Positions 1-7,223 of a stretch of DNA of 41,432 bases are shown in pieces. The position numbers and the translations under genes were made by a program. Each line of letters starts with the position of its first letter. Within the stretch, counting starts at the first letter, position 1. The DNA lies in assembly GCF_025354735.1 (NCBI RefSeq), contig NZ_JANXMI010000092.1:1-41432 (forward strand), written 5' to 3'. The notes under the pieces were generated by a model. That model worked only from the letters and a program-made list of their open reading frames with translations, did not search any database and was not told where the DNA came from. The stretch is from Rugamonas sp. GTDB lineage: Bacteria > Pseudomonadota > Gammaproteobacteria > Burkholderiales > Burkholderiaceae_D.

Positions 1-1211
1 TGCGCCTGGCCGGCGCGCCGCTGATCGCGCGCGGCCTGGGCCGCAGCTACGGCGACAGCGCGCTGGCGCCGCTGGTGCTGGGCAGCGCGGCGCGCCATCT
101 GCTGCTCGACTTCGACCCCGCCAGCGGCGTGCTGCGCTGCGAGGCCGGCGCCACGCTGGCCGACATCCTCGCCGTGCTGCTGCCGCGCGGCTGGTTCCTG
201 CCGGTCACGCCGGGCACCAAATTCGTCACCGTCGGCGGCGCCATCGCCAGCGATGTGCACGGCAAGAACCACCACGTCGACGGCTGCTTCAGCGCCCACG
301 TGCTGTCGCTGGAACTGATGCTGGCCGACGGCAGCGTGCTGCACTGCTCGCGCGACGCGCATCCCGAGCTGTTCCGCGCCACCTGCGGCGGCATGGGCCT
401 GACCGGCATCATCCTCGGCGCCAGCGTGCGCCTGCGCGCCGTGCGCAGCGCCTATATCGACCAGACCACGCTGCGCGCCGGCTCGCTGGCCGAGGCCCTG
501 GAACTGTTCGAGCAGCACCACGGCGCCAGCTACTCGGTGGCCTGGATCGATTGCCTGGCCGCCGGCGCCAAACTGGGACGCTCGCTGCTGATGCTCGGCG
601 AGCACGCGGACGAGGGGGGCCTGGCGCCGCTGCCGACGCGCAGCCGCACGCTGCCGGTCGATTTGCCGCCGCAGCTGCTCAACCGCCATGCCATCGCCGC
701 CTTCAACACCCTGTATTTCCACCAACCGCGCGCGGCGCGCCGGCGCGTCCACTACGAGCCGTATTTTTATCCGCTCGACGGCCTGCTGCACTGGAACCGG
801 CTGTACGGCAAGGCCGGCTTCGTGCAATACCAGTTCGTCATCCCGCGCGCGGCCGGCATCGCCGCCCTGGGCGCCATTTTGGCCCGGGTCGCGGCGTCGG
901 GACGCGGCTCGTTTTTGGCCGTGCTCAAGAGCTTCGGCCCCGCCAACGACAACTACCTGTCCTTCCCCGTCGAAGGCTACACGCTGGCGCTGGACTTCAA
1001 GCTCGAGGCCGGCCTGCTCGCGCTGCTCACCGAACTCGACGCCATGGTGCTGGCCGCCGGCGGCCGCCTCTACCTGGCCAAGGATGCGCGCATGAGCCGC
1101 GCCACGTTCGAACACAGCTATCCGAATTATCTGCAATTCCAGCGCGTGCGCCGCCAATACGGCGCGCTCGACGCCTTCGCCTCCTGTCAATCCCACCGTC
1201 TCGGACTGTAG
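1..1211 (+). CDS. dprE1: DprE1-like FAD-dependent polyprenylphosphoryl-ribose oxidase, 5' end missing
   Basis: The frame is open from the window edge, so the true start lies upstream. The first visible residues include GLGRSYGDSAL, the FAD-binding signature of the VAO/DprE1 family. Further on are TPGTKFVTVGGAIASDVHGK and KNHH, and near the C terminus LYLAKDAR, whose Lys matches catalytic Lys418 of Mycobacterium tuberculosis DprE1. In mycobacteria DprE1 oxidises C2' of decaprenylphosphoryl-ribose, and DprE2 then reduces the keto intermediate to decaprenylphosphoryl-arabinose. The next gene starts 3 bp after this stop and looks like DprE2, and a UbiA-type phosphoribosyltransferase lies nearby on the other strand, so the pathway assignment is well supported by context. 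The residue matching mycobacterial Cys387 is Ala here (codon 987-989). Family membership is near certain; the lipid and sugar product are inferred. Confidence 0.9.
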   Translation, partial: RLAGAPLIARGLGRSYGDSALAPLVLGSAARHLLLDFDPASGVLRCEAGATLADILAVLLPRGWFLPVTPGTKFVTVGGAIASDVHGKNHHVDGCFSAHVLSLELMLADGSVLHCSRDAHPELFRATCGGMGLTGIILGASVRLRAVRSAYIDQTTLRAGSLAEALELFEQHHGASYSVAWIDCLAAGAKLGRSLLMLGEHADEGGLAPLPTRSRTLPVDLPPQLLNRHAIAAFNTLYFHQPRAARRRVHYEPYFYPLDGLLHWNRLYGKAGFVQYQFVIPRAAGIAALGAILARVAASGRGSFLAVLKSFGPANDNYLSFPVEGYTLALDFKLEAGLLALLTELDAMVLAAGGRLYLAKDARMSRATFEHSYPNYLQFQRVRRQYGALDAFASCQSHRLGL

Positions 1212-1214
1212 CTC

Positions 1215-1952
1215 ATGCAAAAAATCCTCATCATCGGCGCCACCTCCGCCATCGCCGAGGCGGCCGCGCGCCGCTTCGCCCAGCGCGGCGACGCCCTGAT
1301 CCTGCTGGCCCGCGACGGCGAGCGCCTGGCCGCGCTGTGCGCCGACCTGGCCATCCGCGGCGCCGCCCAGTGCGGCGGCGCCCGCTTCGACGCCGGCGCC
1401 ACCGAGTCGCACGCCGGCCTGATCGCCGAGGCGGTCGCCGCGCTGGGCGGCCTGGACGCGGTGCTGATCGCCCACGGCACCTTGCCCGACCAGCAGGCCT
1501 GCCAGGCCGACGCCGCGCTGGCGCTGCGCGAAATCGGCACCAACGCGCTCAGCGTCATCAATCTGCTGACCGAGCTGGCCAACCGCTTCGAAGCGCAGCG
1601 CCACGGCTGCATCGCCGTGATCGGCTCGGTGGCCGGCGACCGCGGCCGCCAGTCCAACTATGTGTACGGCAGCGCCAAGGGCATGCTGGCGATCTTCCTG
1701 CAAGGCTTGCGCAACCGCCTGCACAAGGCCGGCGTCACGGTGCTGACGATCAAGCCCGGCTTCGTCGACACGCCGATGACGGCGGCCTTCCCCAAGGGCC
1801 CGCTGTGGGCCACGCCCGACCAGGTGGCGGGCGCCATCGTTCAAGCCATGGACCAGGGCCGCAGCGTGCTCTACACGCCATTCTTCTGGCGCGCCATCAT
1901 GCTGATGATTCGCTCCATACCGGAGGCCATCTTTAAAAAGCTCAGCCTGTGA
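1215..1952 (+). CDS. DprE2-like short-chain dehydrogenase/reductase
   Basis: This 245-residue SDR has the N-terminal nucleotide-binding motif GATSAIAEAAARRFAQRGD, in which the usual second Gly of TGxxxGIG is replaced. It also has an NAG-like region, a catalytic Ser in IGSVAGDRG, and the YxxxK pair in YVYGSAKG, followed by IKPGFVDTPMT. The YGSAKG and KPGFVDT pattern resembles mycobacterial DprE2, which reduces decaprenylphosphoryl-2-keto-erythro-pentofuranose with NAD(P)H. It starts 3 bp after the DprE1-like stop and overlaps the next gene by 4 bp (GTGA), so the three genes are one transcriptional unit. Being paired with a DprE1 homologue is what raises this from a generic SDR call. The substrate has not been read from the sequence itself. 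Confidence 0.85.
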   Translation: MQKILIIGATSAIAEAAARRFAQRGDALILLARDGERLAALCADLAIRGAAQCGGARFDAGATESHAGLIAEAVAALGGLDAVLIAHGTLPDQQACQADAALALREIGTNALSVINLLTELANRFEAQRHGCIAVIGSVAGDRGRQSNYVYGSAKGMLAIFLQGLRNRLHKAGVTVLTIKPGFVDTPMTAAFPKGPLWATPDQVAGAIVQAMDQGRSVLYTPFFWRAIMLMIRSIPEAIFKKLSL

Positions 1953-3532
1953 CCGCGCCGCGGCTGTTGCGTGTAATGAAGTTGCTGCCGGCGCTGGCGC
2001 TGGCCGTGCTGGCGGCCGCCTGCCTGGCGCTGGTCTACCTCAGGCAAGGCATCACGCCGGACCTGTTCTTCAATTCCGACGCCATCTACCTGCCGGCCGT
2101 GTACCACGACCTGTTCGAGCGGGGCGGCCATTTCGGCCAGTGGTATTTCACGCCGGCGCCGTATTTCTTCCCGGACTGGCCGCTTTACTTCGGCCTGCGC
2201 TGGCTGACCGGCAGCGTCTACTATGCGCTGGCCGCCATCATGGCGGTGCAGGCGTTGTTGCTGTGGGCGCTGTCCGCCCTGGTGCTGCGCCGTTTCACCT
2301 CGCCGCTGAACGCCACGGCGGCGGCCGCGCTGGCCACCATGGCGGCCAGCCTGGCGGCCGTCAACGGCGTTTTCCCCTACACCTATCTGATGCTGACGAG
2401 CTACCATTTCGGCACCTTCCTGGCGCTGCTGGCGACGCTGGCGCTGCTGTTGCCGGCGCTGCGGTCGGATGCGCCGCCGCTCACGCGCGGCGCGCTGGCG
2501 GGCCTGGCGCTGCTGGCGGCGCTGACGGTGTTGTCGGACCGGCTTTACCTGATGCAGTGCGCGCTGCCGGCGCTGGGGGCGCTGGCGCTGCTGCGCCGCC
2601 GCCTGGCCCCGGCCAACTGGCGGCCGCTGGCGCTGGCGCTGCTGGCCGCCTGTGTGGCCGGCGTGCTGCTGTACAAATGGAAGCTGCTGGTGCCCAACGG
2701 CGTGGGCTTGCCGTGGCGGCTGGGTTGGCGCCAGACCGGCGCCAACCTGCGCGACCTGGGCGGCATCGCGGCCGAAGTGGGGCGGCAGTCGCCGGGGCTG
2801 CTGCTGGCGTGCGGCCTGTATTACGCCACGCTGCTGACGCTGCTTCCCGGCACGCTGCTCGACAAGGGCTGGCGTTTGGCCGATCCGGTGGCCGGCTGGC
2901 TGGGCTTGTTCAGCGTGGGCAGCGCCGGCGGCGTCGTCGCGGTGATGGCCGTGTCGAGCGTGCCGCCGACGGTGCGCTACCTGATCCCAGTGTTCGTGCT
3001 GCCGCTGGTGCTGGGACCGGCGCTGCTGTATGCGCTGCGCGGCCAGCGCCGGTCGGCCGCCGCCGTCCGCCCGCCGTTGCGCCGCGTATTCCGCAGCGCC
3101 GTGGCACTGTGGCTGGGTGCGGCGCTCCTGGCGTGGCCGCTGACGCGCGTGGTGGCCCAATCGGGGCCGCTGCAACATGAATATTATCCGGCCGACCTGG
3201 CCTGCGCCGACGGCGTCTTCGCCCAATACGATTTGCACAACGGCTACGGCGGCTACTGGGACGCCGCGTGGGTGGCCATGAATACCCACCGCCAGCCCGT
3301 GGTGGCGCCATCCTATATCGACCTGCACGAGCACCAGTGGATCACCACCAGGGAAAACTTCTTGCCGCGCTATGATTTCGCGCTGGTCGCCGTCGAGGGC
3401 GTCGACCAGAACAAGCCGCCGGAGGCGCTGATCGTGGCGCAAAACGGCGCGCCGGCCGCCAGCGTCGTCTGCGGCGCGCTGAAAGTGCTGGTCTATCCCC
3501 ACGGCGGCCTGGGACCGCTGCTGAAGCATTGA
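1949..3532 (+). CDS. GT-C-like polytopic membrane protein, candidate pentosyltransferase
   Basis: This 527-residue protein has about ten hydrophobic segments and a C-terminal soluble tail. After the first membrane segment comes a loop with FNSDAIYLP. Acidic residues in this first periplasmic loop are typical of GT-C enzymes, which take sugars from polyprenyl-phosphate donors. The C-terminal region contains YDLHNGYGGYWDAAWV. A similar layout (FHSDAAVKNL near the N terminus and GLHYGYATYWNAGKL near the C terminus) occurs in the protein at 8226-9878, so the two look like paralogues. The GTG start overlaps the upstream stop by 4 bp; an in-frame ATG at 1976 is an alternative. Co-transcription with DprE1/DprE2-like genes suggests it uses polyprenyl-phosphate pentose, as TfpW does in Pseudomonas aeruginosa pilin arabinosylation. 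This is inference, and no named family was recognised with certainty. Confidence 0.65.
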   Translation: MTAPRLLRVMKLLPALALAVLAAACLALVYLRQGITPDLFFNSDAIYLPAVYHDLFERGGHFGQWYFTPAPYFFPDWPLYFGLRWLTGSVYYALAAIMAVQALLLWALSALVLRRFTSPLNATAAAALATMAASLAAVNGVFPYTYLMLTSYHFGTFLALLATLALLLPALRSDAPPLTRGALAGLALLAALTVLSDRLYLMQCALPALGALALLRRRLAPANWRPLALALLAACVAGVLLYKWKLLVPNGVGLPWRLGWRQTGANLRDLGGIAAEVGRQSPGLLLACGLYYATLLTLLPGTLLDKGWRLADPVAGWLGLFSVGSAGGVVAVMAVSSVPPTVRYLIPVFVLPLVLGPALLYALRGQRRSAAAVRPPLRRVFRSAVALWLGAALLAWPLTRVVAQSGPLQHEYYPADLACADGVFAQYDLHNGYGGYWDAAWVAMNTHRQPVVAPSYIDLHEHQWITTRENFLPRYDFALVAVEGVDQNKPPEALIVAQNGAPAASVVCGALKVLVYPHGGLGPLLKH

Positions 3533-3550
3533 GGCGTTGAATTCTGCCCG

Positions 3551-3574
3551 CCTAGCCGCCTAGCCGCCTAGCCG
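3551..3574. repeat. Three tandem copies of an 8-bp unit
   Basis: The unit CCTAGCCG occurs three times head to tail in the gap between the two convergent operons. It is non-coding on both strands with the starts and stops chosen here. The copy number could vary by slippage, but no gene would be changed. Confidence 0.8.
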
Positions 3575-3598
3575 GCCGCCGCCAACTCAGGCGGCGGC
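3575..3598. terminator. Candidate bidirectional stem-loop between convergent operons
   Basis: GCCGCCGCC and GGCGGCGGC form a 9-bp GC stem around a 6-base loop. It overlaps the stop codon of the minus-strand HAD-UbiA gene and lies about 45 bp after the plus-strand GT-C stop. There is no T tract on either side, so intrinsic termination is uncertain. Confidence 0.35.
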
Positions 3599-5038
3599 GC
3601 CGAAGATGGCGGCGAACAGCAGGCCGATCACCAGGCTGGTGCGGTCCTTCATGGCGAACACGACCGGGTCGTCGTGCATCAGGCCGCGATGGGTCAGCAT
3701 CCAGGTGCGGGTGATCCACAGCAGCAGCAGCGGGCAGGCCAGCCAGATCAGCTGCGGCCGCCGGTACAGCGCCACGGTGGCGTGGTCTTGCGTGTACAGC
3801 GCCAGCACCAGCACCGCCAGATAGCCCGACGCCGCGCCCAGCGACGCGATCATGTCGAGGTCGCCGGGGAAGTAGCCGCGTCCGCGCGCCTGGGCCGCGT
3901 CGCCGCGGCTGCGCGCTTCGCGCAGTTCGGCGTAGCGCTTGACCAGCGCCAGGCTGAGGAACATGAACATCGAAAACGCCAGCATCCAGAACGTCAGCGG
4001 CACGTCGAAGGCGGCGGCGCCGGCGATCAGGCGCAGCGTGTACAGCGCCGCCAGGGTGATGGCGTCCAGCCCCATCACCCGTTTCAGGTGCAGGGTGTAG
4101 GCCAGCGTCAGCGCGTAATAGCCGCCCAGCACGGCGCTGAAGCGCCACGGCAGCAGCCACCCGGCCAGCCCGAAGGCGGCGATCAGCAGCAGCGGCGCCA
4201 GCGCCACGCCGGTCAGCAGCGACAGGCTGCCGGCCGCGAACGGCCGCGCGCGCTTGCTCTTGTGGTGGCGGTCGTCGGCCACGTCGAGCAGGTCGTTGAG
4301 CAGGTAGACGCTGGAGGCGCACAGGCTGAAGCACAGGAAGGCCAGCATGCCGGCCAGCAGCCGCAGCGGGTCGCCGCCCTGGTGGGCCGCCAGCAGCGGC
4401 AGGAACAGCAGCAGATTCTTGCTCCACTGGTGCACGCGCAGCGCCTTGAGCAGGGTGCGCAGGCGCGCGCGGGCCGGCGGCGGCGGCAGCACCTCGGCGA
4501 CCTCGCAGCAGGCGCGGGCGCGGCGCAGCAGGCCGGCGCCGGCGCCGACCACGCAGGCGTGCCGCGCCGTGGCCCACACCGGCAAGTCGTCGGCGCTGTT
4601 GCCGGCGTAATCGTAGCCCTGGCGGCCGTAGCGGGCCAGCAGCGCGTCGCGCTTGCGGCCGGCCGACAGGTTGACGCCGCCGTCGCTGGCGAGCACCTCG
4701 TCGAACAGGCCCAGGTGGGCGGCGATGCGCTCGGCGAGCAGGCGGTCGCTGGCCGTGGCCAGCACGATGGTCCGGCCCAGCGCCCGCTCGCGCTCGATCA
4801 GCGCCAGCACGCGCGGGTCGTAGGGCAGGGTCGTCACGTCGATGTCGGTCTGCTCGGCCAGGCGCCGCTTGAGCGCGGCCTTGCCGCCGGCCAGCCACCA
4901 CAGCGGCGCCAGCGCGCGCTGCGGCGCGGCCCGCACAAAGGCCAGCGCTGATTCGAGCAGCATGTCCGAGCGCAGCAGCGTGCCGTCGAGGTCGACGACC
5001 AGCGGCACCGCATCCCTCACCGCCGCCGCGCCGCTCAT
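3587..5038 (-). CDS. HAD phosphatase-UbiA prenyltransferase fusion, DPPR synthase-like
   Basis: This 483-residue protein joins two enzymes. Residues about 10-200 are a HAD hydrolase: DLDGT at 16-20 with the nucleophilic Asp, LATAS as motif II, and GNSADDLPVW as motif IV. Residues about 205-483 are a UbiA-type membrane prenyltransferase with the aspartate-rich LNDLLDVADDRHHKSKRARP and a later KRYAELREA. Both resemble Rv3806c, which transfers phosphoribose from PRPP to decaprenyl phosphate. The product, polyprenylphosphoryl-5-phosphoribose, must be dephosphorylated before DprE1 can act, and the HAD half could do this. The ATG at 5038 overlaps the WecE stop by 4 bp (ATGA) and begins just before the HAD motif. 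The frame stays open upstream to 5431, but that stretch overlaps WecE and shows no conserved sequence. The function is inferred from family and context. Confidence 0.85.
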   Translation of the reverse strand: MSGAAAVRDAVPLVVDLDGTLLRSDMLLESALAFVRAAPQRALAPLWWLAGGKAALKRRLAEQTDIDVTTLPYDPRVLALIERERALGRTIVLATASDRLLAERIAAHLGLFDEVLASDGGVNLSAGRKRDALLARYGRQGYDYAGNSADDLPVWATARHACVVGAGAGLLRRARACCEVAEVLPPPPARARLRTLLKALRVHQWSKNLLLFLPLLAAHQGGDPLRLLAGMLAFLCFSLCASSVYLLNDLLDVADDRHHKSKRARPFAAGSLSLLTGVALAPLLLIAAFGLAGWLLPWRFSAVLGGYYALTLAYTLHLKRVMGLDAITLAALYTLRLIAGAAAFDVPLTFWMLAFSMFMFLSLALVKRYAELREARSRGDAAQARGRGYFPGDLDMIASLGAASGYLAVLVLALYTQDHATVALYRRPQLIWLACPLLLLWITRTWMLTHRGLMHDDPVVFAMKDRTSLVIGLLFAAIFGAAA

Positions 5039-6165
5039 AGCGCTTCGTTGAGTGCGGTGACCACGCGCGCCAGGCTGTCTTCCAGTCCCACCCACAGCGG
5101 CAGGCGCAGCAGGCGGGCCGACAGCTCGTCGGTGTGGCGCATGGAACCGTGGGCGCGGCTCAGGCGCAGGCCGGCCGGCGCGCTGTGCAGCGGCACGTAG
5201 TGGAACACGGTGCTCACGCCCTGGCGCTTCATGTTGTCGATGACCTTGCCGCGCTGCTCCAGCGAATCGAGCAAGATGTAATACATGTGGGCGTTGTGGA
5301 CGCAGCCGTCCGGCAGCACCGGCCGGCGCAGTTTGCCGGCCGCTTCCAGCGGCGCCAGGGCGGCGTGGTAGCGGTCCCACAGGTCGAGGCGGCGGCGCGT
5401 GATGGCGTCGGCCTCCTCCATCTGGGCCCACAGGAAGGCGGCGATCACCTCGCCCGGCAGGTAGGACGAACCGACGTCGACCCAGGTGTATTTATCGACC
5501 TGGCCGCGAAAGAACTGGCTGCGGTTGGTGCCTTTTTCACGGATGATCTCGGCGCGCTCGGCGAAGGCGGCGTCGTTCACCAGCAGCGCGCCGCCCTCGC
5601 CGGAGACGATGTTCTTGGTCTCGTGGAAGGAATAGGCGCCCATGTGGCCGATGGTGCCCAGGGCGCGGCCCTTGTAGGTCGACATGATGCCCTGGGCCGC
5701 GTCTTCGATCACGATCAGCTTGTGGCGGCTGGCGATGTCCATGATGGTGTCCATCTCGCAGGCCACGCCGGCGTAGTGCACCGGCAAAATCACCTTGGTG
5801 CGCGGCGTGATGGCGGCCTCGATCTTGCTCTCGTCGATGTTGAGCGTGTCGGGCCGGATGTCGACGAACACGGGGATGGCGCCGCGCATGACGAAGGCGT
5901 TGGCGGTCGACACGAAGGTGTAGGACGGCATGATGACTTCATCGCCGGCCTGGACCTCGGCCAGCAGCGCCGCCATTTCCAGCGCCGCCGTGCACGAGTG
6001 CGTCAGCAGGGCGCGCTTGGTGCCGGTGCGCTGTTCCAGCCAGGCGTGGCATTTCTTGGTGAACTGGCCGTCGCCCGACAGGTGGCCGTTGGTGTGGGCC
6101 TGGGCGATGTACCACAGTTCGCGGCCGGTCATGAAGGGTTTGTTGAAGGGGATGGTGGTGCTCAT
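5035..6165 (-). CDS. wecE: dTDP-4-amino-4,6-dideoxygalactose transaminase WecE
   Basis: This is a DegT/DnrJ/EryC1-family PLP aminotransferase of about 376 residues. It closely follows Escherichia coli WecE (RffA), with matching stretches such as GDEVIMPSYTFVSTANAFV, PVHYAGVACEMDTIMDIA, EDAAQG and REKGTNRSQFFRGQVDKYTW. The PLP-binding Lys is in SFHETKN, at about residue 184. WecE makes dTDP-Fuc4N from dTDP-4-keto-6-deoxyglucose. No rmlA or rmlB, which would supply that precursor, lies in the window. Two consecutive ATG codons are possible; AAGGA sits 6 bases from the one at 6165 and only 3 from the one at 6168, so 6165 is preferred. It follows the small transporter gene directly and overlaps HAD-UbiA by 4 bp. 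Confidence 0.93.
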   Translation of the reverse strand: MSTTIPFNKPFMTGRELWYIAQAHTNGHLSGDGQFTKKCHAWLEQRTGTKRALLTHSCTAALEMAALLAEVQAGDEVIMPSYTFVSTANAFVMRGAIPVFVDIRPDTLNIDESKIEAAITPRTKVILPVHYAGVACEMDTIMDIASRHKLIVIEDAAQGIMSTYKGRALGTIGHMGAYSFHETKNIVSGEGGALLVNDAAFAERAEIIREKGTNRSQFFRGQVDKYTWVDVGSSYLPGEVIAAFLWAQMEEADAITRRRLDLWDRYHAALAPLEAAGKLRRPVLPDGCVHNAHMYYILLDSLEQRGKVIDNMKRQGVSTVFHYVPLHSAPAGLRLSRAHGSMRHTDELSARLLRLPLWVGLEDSLARVVTALNEAL

Positions 6166-6168
6166 CAT

Positions 6169-6531
6169 TTATCCTTGTGCGGCGATGACGGTGCCGGCGC
6201 AGATCAGCGCCATGCCCACCATCTTGGTGATCGAAATCGGTTCCTGGAACAGCCACGCGCCGAGCAGCAGCACGATGACGAAATTGAGGGCCATGAAGGG
6301 ATAGGCGTGGCTGAGCGGGAATTTGGTCATCGCGCCCATCCACGAAATCGAGGCCAAAAAGGCGGCCGCGAAGGCGCTGACGATCCACGGATTGAGCAGC
6401 AGGCGCAGCAGGAACAGCAGCTTGTCGGCGCCGGCGGCCGGCAGCGCGCCGGCGGCCAGCACCTGCATCTTGATGGCGATCTGGCCGTAGACGGTGAGGG
6501 CGATGGTGAGGACGATATAGAGATAATTCAT
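6169..6531 (-). CDS. Half-size EamA/SMR-type membrane protein, candidate lipid-sugar flippase
   Basis: This is a 120-residue protein with four hydrophobic helices. It starts MNYLYIVLTIALTVYGQIAI and ends with a helix containing KMVGMALICAGTVIAAQG. The size and the SHAYPFMALNFVIV segment fit the drug/metabolite transporter superfamily, which includes the ArnE/ArnF flippase subunits that move undecaprenyl-phosphate-aminoarabinose. It overlaps the upstream acetyltransferase by 4 bp and abuts wecE. Lying among lipid-sugar genes, it is more likely to flip a polyprenyl-phosphate sugar than to export drugs. A lone half-size protein would have to act as a homodimer. The substrate is unknown. Confidence 0.8.
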   Translation of the reverse strand: MNYLYIVLTIALTVYGQIAIKMQVLAAGALPAAGADKLLFLLRLLLNPWIVSAFAAAFLASISWMGAMTKFPLSHAYPFMALNFVIVLLLGAWLFQEPISITKMVGMALICAGTVIAAQG

Positions 6532-7223
6532 GGCACGATGCGGTGGTAGATGTCTTGCGGACGGTGGAAGGAAAAGCCGAGCGAGGCGTACAGATTGAGC
6601 ACCGCCATGTTGCCGGCGGAAATGGAGCTGCCGACCGTGGCGTGGCCGGCCGCGAACAAGTCGTCGACGACCAGGCGCCACCAGTGCTTGGCCAGGCCGC
6701 GGCCGCGCTGCGACGGCGCCACCGCGTGCAGCACCAGGCTGGGGCCGTGGCAGCCGATGAAGCCGGCGGGCGCGCCGTCGGCCGCGTACAGGGCGTAGAC
6801 CTCGCCGGCGTCCAACAGTTGCAGCAGCCAGTTGTCGTAGCGCCGCGCGGCGCCGGCCTGGTCCATGTTCAAGTCGCGGTGGAAGCGGCCGTGGGCGAAC
6901 ACGCCGTGACACATGGCCAGCAGGGCGGCGGCGTCGGCCGCGCCGATGTCGCGCGCCACGCGCAGGCCGGCCGCGACGTCGAAGGCGCGCAGCTGGGCCG
7001 GCGCGGCGCGGGTTTCGAGCAGGGTGTCGGCGTAGTAAAAGCCGTGCTCCTGCAACAAGCGCTTGTCGGCCAGCGGATCGACCTTGACGGTCTGGATGCC
7101 GGGCGCGGCGTCGGCCTGCGCCAGCGCGGCGGCGCTGTACTCGGCCAGTTCCCAGGCCGGCAGGCCGAAGGCGGCCGCGTCCCAGGGCGCCGGCCGCAGC
7201 AGCGGCGCGGCCTCAGTGCTCAA
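6528..7223 (-). CDS. GNAT acetyltransferase, WecD-like (dTDP-Fuc4N N-acyltransferase)
   Basis: This 231-residue protein has a C-terminal GNAT fold. The acetyl-CoA loop is VAPSQRGRGLAKHWW (Q/RxxGxG type), followed by SSISAGNMAVLNLYASLGF. The N-terminal half has WDAAAFGLP and GRFHRDLNMD, similar in placement to E. coli WecD, which N-acetylates dTDP-Fuc4N. Its position next to wecE supports the same reaction: acylation of the amino group made by WecE. The best start is a TTG at 7223, with GGAG about 7 bases upstream; it overlaps the preceding gene's end by 11 bp. No suitable ATG lies near. The exact acyl donor cannot be read from the sequence. Confidence 0.8.
   Translation of the reverse strand: MSTEAAPLLRPAPWDAAAFGLPAWELAEYSAAALAQADAAPGIQTVKVDPLADKRLLQEHGFYYADTLLETRAAPAQLRAFDVAAGLRVARDIGAADAAALLAMCHGVFAHGRFHRDLNMDQAGAARRYDNWLLQLLDAGEVYALYAADGAPAGFIGCHGPSLVLHAVAPSQRGRGLAKHWWRLVVDDLFAAGHATVGSSISAGNMAVLNLYASLGFSFHRPQDIYHRIVP

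Noticed and set aside
1871..3529. Long open frame of 552 codons antisense to the GT-C gene
   Set aside because: Its translation is rich in Arg, Gln and His without any motif, as expected for the complement of a GC-rich membrane-protein gene. The plus-strand protein has clear membrane segments.
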